Shown piece by piece: positions 6,808 through 11,724 of a DNA stretch of 11,724 bases. Source of the stretch: DASUCS01 sp036275935 (GTDB taxonomy: Bacteria; Actinomycetota; Acidimicrobiia; Acidimicrobiales; JACDCH01). How positions within the stretch are numbered: position 1 is the stretch's first letter; each line of letters starts with the position of its first letter. The notes beneath the pieces were generated by a model that worked only from the letters and a program-made list of their open reading frames with translations, was not told the origin of the DNA and did no database searches. The translations under genes were made by a program, and so were the position numbers. Where the stretch lies: contig DASUCS010000323.1 of the NCBI GenBank assembly GCA_036275935.1, positions 1-11,724 on the forward strand, written 5' to 3'.

Positions 6808-7591
6808 CGTCCTCGAACACCGGGCTGGCATCGAACGCCGCGCGACGGGCCGCGCGGCGCAGCGCAGCGAGCACGGGTGCCCCGGCCACCAGGACGAGCA
6901 ACGCGTTGCTCACCGCACGCGGGATGTCGAAGCCGAGCGCGCTGGTCAGGTGGAAAGCCCAGAACCGGCGGAGGTTCTCGGTGACGGGCGCACCGGCCAC
7001 GAAGTGCAGCTCGCTGTTGCTCGTCGCGAACGGCCAGAACCACATGTCCATCACGAGGCCGTACGCGAGCCCGGCGACGGCGCCGTAGGCGGCGAGCATC
7101 CACACTTCGGCCCGGCCCCGCGCGGGCGGCAGGCAGCCGGCGAAGTAGCCGATCCACGCGGCGCTGAGCATCTGGAACGGAAGCCACGGACCGACGCCAC
7201 CCGTGAGGATGGCGGACACGAACATCGTCAGCGCGCCCTGCACGAACCCAAAGCCGCGGCCGAAGACCCGACCGCCCGGTATCAGCAGGAACAGCACGCC
7301 GGTGAAGCCGGTCGCGCCTGTTGTCGGCGTGCGCAGTGCTGCGCCACAGGCGACGAGCACGCCGAGCACGGCCACCGCTTTCGCATCGAGTCCGCCCTCC
7401 GCCACTTCCGCGAGCACGATCGCGATGAGGAGTGGCACGACGACCACGAAGATCCACGGCGCGTCTGTCGAGTGCGCGAGGTTCTCGGATCCGGACGGGT
7501 TGGAGACAAACAACGGCCAGGTGAACGCGGCAACGCCGATGAGTGATGCGAGTGCGAGCAGCACGCTCGAACGCCACCGCAGCCGGATCAT
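6746..7591 (-). CDS. ECF transporter S component (substrate-binding membrane subunit, putative corrinoid type)
   Basis: The 281-residue protein is a six-helix-type membrane protein with hydrophobic segments near 9-29, 46-63, 71-85, 97-130, 138-153, 163-181 and 225-244. The motif GGVGPWLPFQM (131-141), preceded by GFVQGALTMFVSAILT, resembles the central region of actinobacterial S components related to the cobalamin-type CbrT group; this is from memory and not proof of substrate. The start is ATG 7591, whose ATGA overlaps the stop of the ATPase gene, so an upstream ATG at 7630 is rejected. Membership of an ECF operon with EcfT and the double ATPase makes the S-component role firm. The C-terminal tail (about 246-281) is hydrophilic and Arg/Pro-rich, and its coding end overlaps the convergent oxidoreductase gene. 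Substrate specificity is inferred from the two upstream surface proteins. Confidence 0.8.
   Translation of the reverse strand: MIRLRWRSSVLLALASLIGVAAFTWPLFVSNPSGSENLAHSTDAPWIFVVVVPLLIAIVLAEVAEGGLDAKAVAVLGVLVACGAALRTPTTGATGFTGVLFLLIPGGRVFGRGFGFVQGALTMFVSAILTGGVGPWLPFQMLSAAWIGYFAGCLPPARGRAEVWMLAAYGAVAGLAYGLVMDMWFWPFATSNSELHFVAGAPVTENLRRFWAFHLTSALGFDIPRAVSNALLVLVAGAPVLAALRRAARRAAFDASPVFEDATSPRVEPRPAPSLPSRPSA
6837..6858. other. Perfect 8-base inverted repeat inside the S-component 3' end
   Basis: GCCGCGCG and CGCGCGGC flank a six-base loop. It lies 29 bases beyond the oxidoreductase stop on the + strand and inside the Arg/Ala-rich C-terminal codons of the S component on the - strand. There is no T-run after it, so it is not a canonical intrinsic terminator. 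It may help end the + strand transcript or may just reflect GC-rich coding sequence. Confidence 0.3.
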
Positions 7592-9186
7592 CCCGCCAAC
7601 GCCTGTGTCACTTCTTCGACGGTCAGCCACTCGCGAGGGGCGAGGATCTTCGCGACCTGGGGTGCGAACACCGGCGAGTGCACCACCACTTCGCGAGCCG
7701 GGCCATCACTGACCACCTCGCCGTCCGCGAGCACGATGCCCCGGTCGGCGACCGATGCGACGAGCTCGACATCGTGCGTCGCCAACACGATGCCATGCCC
7801 CTCGCTCGCAAGGCGGCGCAGGATCTCGCCCAGCCGCGCCTTGGCCGAGTAGTCGAGTCCGCGGGTTGGTTCGTCGAGCAGCACCAACCTCGGGCCGGGA
7901 GCGAGGACGACCGCCAGCGCGAGGGCGAGCCGCTCTCCCTCGGAGATGTCACGCGGATGATGCGTCTGATCGATGCCCGGCTGGATCGCGTCGAGGGTCG
8001 CGCGGGTCGTGCCGGCGTCGAGACCGTGCTCCTTGTCGGCGATGTCGCACTCGGCGCGCACCGTCTGCTCGTAGAGCAACGCCGATGGATCCGACGGGAC
8101 GAGGCCGACGCGAGCGATCAGGTCACGCGGCTTGAGCTGACGAGGATCACTCCCGCCGACGGTGATCGTTCCCGTGAACGGACCGCGACCGCCGGCGATT
8201 GCGCGCAGCAACGTCGACTTGCCGGCGCCGTTGCGACCCATCAGCGCGACGACCTCGCCCTCGCGGACATCGAGGTCGACGTCGCGCAACGCAACAGTGG
8301 GTCCGTACACACAGCGGACGTTGCGAATTGATGCGACCACCTCGCCGGGCGAGCGCGCCAGCACCGGTCGGGGATCGCCCAGACGACCACGAAGCGGCTC
8401 GGCGGCGCGGCGCGCGTCACGGATCGACAGCGGCAAGGGATCCCACCGCGCGAGGCGACCCAGTTCGACGACGGGAGGCGCGACGGGTGACGTACGCATC
8501 TGCATCGCGGGATCTCCGATCGACACGCGACCGTGACCGTCGAGCATCGCGACGCGATCGGCGTACTGCACGATGCGCTCGAGCCTGTGCTCCGCCGCGA
8601 GGATCGTGAGACCGAGGTCGTGCACGAGCCGCGTCAGCGCGGCGAGGATGTCTTCGGCCGCGCCAGGGTCGAGCGCGGAGGTCGGCTCGTCGAGCACGAG
8701 GATGCGCGGGGCGGCGGTCAGCACCGATGCGATCGCGACGCGTTGTGCCTCTCCCGACGACAGGGTCCCGACCGCGCGATTGCGGAGAGGCGCGATCCCG
8801 AGCAGGTCGAGTGCGTCTTCGACCCGGCGTCGCATCACGGTCGGCTCGATGCCCAGGTTCTCCATGACATACGCGAGCTCGTCCTCGACGGTGTCGGCCA
8901 CGAAGCCCGCCGCCGGGTCCTGACCGACGACGCCGACCGTGGCTGCGAGCTCGCGGGGCGGAACGCCAGTGGTGGTGCGTCCGTCGACGCGGATGTTGCC
9001 GTGCAGCGTGCCACCGGTGAAGTGCGGCACGAGTCCGTTGACCGCGGACAACAGCGTCGACTTCCCGGAGCCCGTCTCACCGACGACGAGACAGAGCTCG
9101 CCCTCGCCGATCGCGAGATCGACGTGGTCGAGCGCGGCGCGTGGCGCGTCGGGATAGCGGAACGACACCTGTTCGAGCTCGATCAT
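7588..9186 (-). CDS. ECF transporter double ATPase (fused EcfA-EcfA')
   Basis: The 532-residue protein carries two ABC ATPase domains that energise vitamin uptake at the cytoplasmic face. Domain 1 has Walker A GETGSGKST (36-44), Q-loop Q89, signature LSSGEAQR (142-149), Walker B ILVLDEPTS (162-170) and H-switch H200. Domain 2 has Walker A GRNGAGKST (317-325), a degenerate signature ISEGE (414-418), Walker B LVLLDEPTRG (434-443) and H471. At the domain 2 Q-loop the usual Gln is Ser365 (VPSDP). A linker of about 60 residues joins the domains. The real start is ATG 9186, overlapping the EcfT stop as ATGA; the much longer open frame upstream is an artefact of high GC. Both Walker B glutamates are intact, so both sites could hydrolyse ATP. 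Confidence 0.93.
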   Translation of the reverse strand: MIELEQVSFRYPDAPRAALDHVDLAIGEGELCLVVGETGSGKSTLLSAVNGLVPHFTGGTLHGNIRVDGRTTTGVPPRELAATVGVVGQDPAAGFVADTVEDELAYVMENLGIEPTVMRRRVEDALDLLGIAPLRNRAVGTLSSGEAQRVAIASVLTAAPRILVLDEPTSALDPGAAEDILAALTRLVHDLGLTILAAEHRLERIVQYADRVAMLDGHGRVSIGDPAMQMRTSPVAPPVVELGRLARWDPLPLSIRDARRAAEPLRGRLGDPRPVLARSPGEVVASIRNVRCVYGPTVALRDVDLDVREGEVVALMGRNGAGKSTLLRAIAGGRGPFTGTITVGGSDPRQLKPRDLIARVGLVPSDPSALLYEQTVRAECDIADKEHGLDAGTTRATLDAIQPGIDQTHHPRDISEGERLALALAVVLAPGPRLVLLDEPTRGLDYSAKARLGEILRRLASEGHGIVLATHDVELVASVADRGIVLADGEVVSDGPAREVVVHSPVFAPQVAKILAPREWLTVEEVTQALAG

Positions 9187-10253
9187 TGCGTGACCGCCGG
9201 GGTCAGCACCGCCGGCGCGGCGGCGACGAGGATCGCCAGCGCGGGCAGCACCGGAACTGCCGGTACCTCCAGCGGGTTGAAGGTCGGCCGCAGGCCGTCG
9301 ACGCCGACGTTCGACGCGATCACCAGGGCGGCCAGTGCGGCGACACCGCAGCCGACCGCGATCCACTCCGGAGCTCGCCACGGATCCGGCCGGTAGCGAG
9401 TGCGGGACGACTGCGCACCGGCAAATGCGAAGCTCGCAACGAGCAGCACGACCCCGATCGCGAGGAGCGGGAATCCGATGCCACCCGGAGCAGCACCGTC
9501 GAGGACGCCGTACACACCGATCGTCGCAGCGAGCGCGCCGACGAGCGTGGCCGCCTGCGCGAGCCGGCGTCGTCCCGGCGCGATCGACGGCCGGCGTCCG
9601 TAGCCGCGGCTGTCCATCGACGCCGCCAGCTCGAGTGATCGTTCGAGCGCGATCTCGAGCACAGGAACGGCCATGCCCCGTAGCCCGCTGACGCCAGAGC
9701 TCGGCCGGCCCCGCAGGCGCCGCGCTTCGCGCACGCGCTGCGCGCTCACCGTTGCCTGCGGCGCGAACGACAGCGCCACGGTGACCGCGACGCCCAGCTC
9801 GTACAGCACCGCAGGCATCGACCGCAGCAGCCGGTACGGACTGGCGAGGCTGTTCGCGGCGCCGACACAGGCGAGCAACACCGCGAGTTGAAGCCCTTCG
9901 ACGAAGGCGGCGGCGAGTGCTTCGGCGGTGACCGGTCCGCCGAGCGTGACACCCGCGGCCCAGTCCGGCAGGTCGACCGACGGCAGTGCGAACAGCTCGC
10001 GCCCGGGCAAGCGCACGCCGAACAGGATCTGGATGACCAGGCGCATGACGATCACGGCGACGCCGAGCTTCACGAACGAACCGAACGAACGGGCCCACGG
10101 CGCATGCGGACGGCGGGCCGCCACCACGATCCACGCGGACGCCATCAGCAAACCGAGCAGGAACGGATTGGTCGTGCGCAACGCCGCGGCGCCGAGCGCG
10201 AATGCCCAGAGCCACCATGCGATCGGGTGCAATGCCCGCGGCGCGAACCTCAT
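9183..10253 (-). CDS. ECF transporter T component (EcfT)
   Basis: The 356-residue membrane protein is the energy-coupling scaffold that links the ATPases to the S component. Hydrophobic segments lie near 10-25, 31-46, 60-80, 110-132 and 146-164. They are followed by the cytoplasmic coupling helices bearing the two Arg-Gly signatures, EARRLRG (176-182) and MDSRGYG (213-219), which dock into ATPase grooves. After these come not one but four further hydrophobic segments (232-252, 259-280, 296-315, 333-352), making it about 100 residues longer than the common EcfT of 250-270. ATG 10253 is preceded by a 10-base gap and a four-codon mini-ORF that bridges the junction. No Shine-Dalgarno sequence is evident, so expression probably depends on coupling from the gene before. 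Confidence 0.88.
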   Translation of the reverse strand: MRFAPRALHPIAWWLWAFALGAAALRTTNPFLLGLLMASAWIVVAARRPHAPWARSFGSFVKLGVAVIVMRLVIQILFGVRLPGRELFALPSVDLPDWAAGVTLGGPVTAEALAAAFVEGLQLAVLLACVGAANSLASPYRLLRSMPAVLYELGVAVTVALSFAPQATVSAQRVREARRLRGRPSSGVSGLRGMAVPVLEIALERSLELAASMDSRGYGRRPSIAPGRRRLAQAATLVGALAATIGVYGVLDGAAPGGIGFPLLAIGVVLLVASFAFAGAQSSRTRYRPDPWRAPEWIAVGCGVAALAALVIASNVGVDGLRPTFNPLEVPAVPVLPALAILVAAAPAVLTPAVTQ

Positions 10254-10263
10254 GAGGGTCGCA

Positions 10264-11088
10264 TCAGGGGGGTGCCCCGGCTCGACGGCGTGCGGCGAAC
10301 ACGCCGGCGCCGATCAGTCCGACGATCACGGCGCCCGCACCGAGCGCGGGCCACGGCGACGAGCCGCTGCTGCCCTTCTCCGTGACGCGAACGGGAGCCG
10401 CAACCTGAGAACTGGTCGACACGCTCGTTGTCGTCGTTGTCATGGTGGTCGTGGTGGTCGTGGTGGTACTCGTGGACGTGCTGCTGCTCGCACTGGTCAG
10501 CGTCGGCGCGGTCGTGTCGGTCGTGGGATCAGGTGCGACGATCGCGTTCGTCGCCGGCTGAGGTGCGTCCGTCATGAGCGTGGTCGTGGTGGTCGTCGCG
10601 GGCGCGCACGTCGCGTTGTGGTCGGCGCTGCCGTTCGGGGGTGGGTCGCTGGGGTTCCCCGCCCCTTGCGGTTGGAATCTCCACCCTTCGACGACGTCGC
10701 CGTGCACGCGCGAGCCGCCCGGACCAACGTTCGAGTAGTCCCAGGACCCCGACCCGTGCCAGTACGACCAGTAGGCGTACGTGCCGCCGGTCTGCTCACC
10801 GCACCCCGAGCTCGGGAATCCGTCGAGGCCGCAGACGAATCCCGACGAGTCGAAGCGCGGCGCGGGCGTGCCGAGTTGACGCGCCCGTGCGGCGAGCACC
10901 GCGGCGCCGTTGTCGGATGAGTCCGCGGGTACGCACACGGCGCTGACCGGCGAACCGTCACCGAAGTCGACGACGACCGCGACCGACGCGGGCGAGAACG
11001 CGCACGGCGACGCGCTCGCCGTGGTGGTGGGAGCAACCAGGGTCACCCCCACCACGAAGGCCACGACCAGCAGACCGCGCAGGATCAC
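10264..11088 (-). CDS. Secreted, membrane-tethered DUF4430/transcobalamin-C-like protein
   Basis: The 274-residue protein starts with a signal peptide (LRGLLVVAFVVGVTLVAP, cleavage probably after TASA near residue 26). A globular domain spans about 29-140, with cysteines C29, C52, C86 and C96 and the motif YAYWSYW (104-110) ... SWDYSNVG ... GDVVEGWRF (130-138). The YW-then-GD-x-EGWR pattern resembles the small beta domain (DUF4430) that forms the C-terminal half of animal transcobalamin and intrinsic factor. A Thr/Ser-rich stalk (about 164-226) leads to a C-terminal membrane segment (248-266) and an RRR tail; no LPXTG motif is present. The start is GTG 11088, overlapping the preceding stop as GTGA, and gives a proper signal peptide, unlike the upstream 11181 option. 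It is probably a surface ligand-binding partner of the barrel protein and the ECF transporter. Confidence 0.78.
   Translation of the reverse strand: MILRGLLVVAFVVGVTLVAPTTTASASPCAFSPASVAVVVDFGDGSPVSAVCVPADSSDNGAAVLAARARQLGTPAPRFDSSGFVCGLDGFPSSGCGEQTGGTYAYWSYWHGSGSWDYSNVGPGGSRVHGDVVEGWRFQPQGAGNPSDPPPNGSADHNATCAPATTTTTTLMTDAPQPATNAIVAPDPTTDTTAPTLTSASSSTSTSTTTTTTTTMTTTTTSVSTSSQVAAPVRVTEKGSSGSSPWPALGAGAVIVGLIGAGVFAARRRAGAPP
10411..10599 (-). repeat. Thr/Ser low-complexity stalk in the DUF4430-like protein
   Basis: Residues 164-226 are dominated by Thr and Ser, including runs of six and eight Thr with one Met break. At DNA level the region near 10431-10470 is a tandem of GTGGTC/GTGGTG-type units. 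It looks like a flexible, possibly O-glycosylated stalk lifting the binding domain away from the membrane. Repeat slippage in multiples of three would change stalk length without breaking the frame. Confidence 0.75.
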
Positions 11089-11724
11089 GCGTGACGCCGG
11101 CGCCGAGTCTCCGCCCGTTGCACCAGGACCACGCCGAGGCCGACGAGCACCAGCGCGGTGCCCACCTCGAGCCCTGACCACGAACCCGTGCGCGGCAGCG
11201 GCTGACCTTCGACCGCTGGCGGGGTCGTGGACGTCGGCGAGTCAGTCGCCGGAGTGGATGTCGACGTGATCGGTGCTGCGCACGCGGCGTCCGCGGCGGT
11301 CACCGGAGCCTTGCCGAGTGGCAGCACCGCATCCGCCAGCGCCGGCGTGGCCTGCACGGTCGCGAGCACATCAGGCCCGCTCGACACATCCTGGAACGAG
11401 ATGCCACCGACGTCCGCGCTGTTGGACGCACTGCAATCAGCCTGCAGCGCGAGTACGGCGGCTTTCCCCTGCTGATCCGGCGACCCGGTCGCCGCCAGCA
11501 ACGCGGTCAGCACGAGGCCGGTCGAGTTCGCGTCCGTCGGTTGATCCGAGCGCGCGAGGAAGCCCCAGCCGCCACCTGCGCTGCGTACGTTCAGCAGCGC
11601 GTTCGCACCGTCGGTCGCCGGCGTCGTGCGTCCTTGCGCGTGCAGGCCGAGCACGGCCAGCGCCGTCGAGTTCGTGTCCGGACCGGTGAAGGTACTCGGG
11701 TCGACCGCGGGACACGGCGTCGTC
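11085..11724 (-). CDS. LPXTG-anchored alpha-barrel (prenyltransferase/squalene-cyclase-like repeat) protein, 5' end outside window
   Basis: Only the C-terminal 212 residues are visible; the frame is open to the window edge, so the start and any signal peptide are missing. Two helical repeats of the alpha/alpha-barrel type are seen: DTNSTALAVLGL (about 16-27 of the visible part) and GWGFLARSDQPTDANSTGLVLTALLA. Next comes a region with GISFQDVSSGPDVLATVQATPALA, then a Thr/Pro spacer. The end is a full cell-wall sorting signal: LPRTG (11198-11184), a hydrophobic segment (TALVLVGLGVVLV) and an RRRR tail. Such repeats occur in squalene cyclases, prenyltransferases and the cobalamin-binding barrel of transcobalamin; a secreted, sortase-anchored form favours ligand binding over cyclisation. 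The GTG at 11654 is internal, not a start. It is translationally coupled to the DUF4430-like gene. Confidence 0.78.
   Translation of the reverse strand, partial: TTPCPAVDPSTFTGPDTNSTALAVLGLHAQGRTTPATDGANALLNVRSAGGGWGFLARSDQPTDANSTGLVLTALLAATGSPDQQGKAAVLALQADCSASNSADVGGISFQDVSSGPDVLATVQATPALADAVLPLGKAPVTAADAACAAPITSTSTPATDSPTSTTPPAVEGQPLPRTGSWSGLEVGTALVLVGLGVVLVQRAETRRRRHA
11184..11198 (-). other. LPXTG sortase recognition motif (LPRTG)
   Basis: The codons read Leu-Pro-Arg-Thr-Gly. They are followed by about 20 residues ending a hydrophobic span and a positively charged RAETRRRRHA end, the three-part sorting signal of sortase substrates. Covalent attachment to peptidoglycan by a housekeeping sortase encoded elsewhere is expected from family knowledge. 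Confidence 0.85.

Noticed and set aside
7592..7630. ATG 7630 as start of the S component
   Set aside because: It lies inside the ATPase gene and adds a charged MADRRRS stretch. ATG 7591 forms a standard ATGA overlap with the ATPase stop.
9187..10218. N-terminal extension of the double ATPase to 876 residues
   Set aside because: The extra part is Arg-rich, low-quality sequence in another frame of EcfT. ATG 9186 overlaps the EcfT stop and begins exactly at a normal ABC domain N-terminus.
6746..10253. Biotin (BioMNY), thiamin or nickel/cobalt ECF system
   Set aside because: No BioY-like or CbiM-like features were recognised in the S component, and no CbiN- or NikN-like small protein accompanies it. 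The adjacent barrel and DUF4430-like proteins point to a large ligand. Not fully excluded without alignment.
10431..10470. CRISPR-like or minisatellite repeat
   Set aside because: The tandem GTGGTC units are in-frame Thr/Met codons of a protein stalk. There are no spacers and no cas genes.

Overview
The window is GC-rich DNA (about two-thirds G+C by eye) with very short intergenic gaps and frequent GTG starts. Its gene content is typical of Actinomycetota: a DUF222/13E12-type HNH protein behind a GAAC-N4-GTT(T) LexA-like box, an F420-dependent luciferase-like oxidoreductase, a CdsZ-type zinc-ribbon protein, an LPXTG surface protein and an actinobacterial-style ECF transporter. An Acidimicrobiia-like lineage seems plausible, but that is inference. 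No rRNA, tRNA, CRISPR array or insertion sequence was seen, and no gene-free stretch exceeds 300 bases.

Layout. (1) 59-463 (+): MmcQ/YjbR-family protein with a leaderless-type promoter. (2) 592-1815 (+): DUF222-HNH protein with its own promoter and an overlapping LexA-like operator at 476-491. (3) 5821-1827 (-): a compact four-gene operon encoding a class A penicillin-binding protein, a CdsZ-like coiled-coil/zinc-ribbon protein, a YdjM-like membrane protein, and a histidine phosphatase of the CobC/PhoE type. (4) 5869-6807 (+): an F420-dependent LLM oxidoreductase, divergent from the PBP and apparently leaderless or nearly so. (5) 11724-6746 (-): a five-gene, tightly coupled operon whose first gene runs off the window edge. 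It encodes an LPXTG-anchored alpha/alpha-barrel (prenyltransferase/squalene-cyclase-like repeat) protein, a secreted and membrane-tethered DUF4430/transcobalamin-C-like protein, EcfT, a fused double ATPase EcfA-EcfA', and an S component.

How the genes may work together. The most interesting region is the last operon. Animal intrinsic factor and transcobalamin consist of an alpha6/alpha6 barrel joined to a small beta domain of the DUF4430 type, with cobalamin between them. Here barrel-like and DUF4430-like parts occur as two separate surface-tethered proteins, encoded directly upstream of a complete ECF importer. I infer a split, transcobalamin-like capture system that hands a corrinoid (or a similar large ligand) to an ECF transporter. 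Substrate identity is inference only. The CobC-like phosphatase in the neighbouring operon may be a coincidental second link to cobamide metabolism. The PBP operon combines cell-wall synthesis with a CdsZ-phosphatase pairing that resembles the mycobacterial Rv2229c/Rv2228c arrangement.
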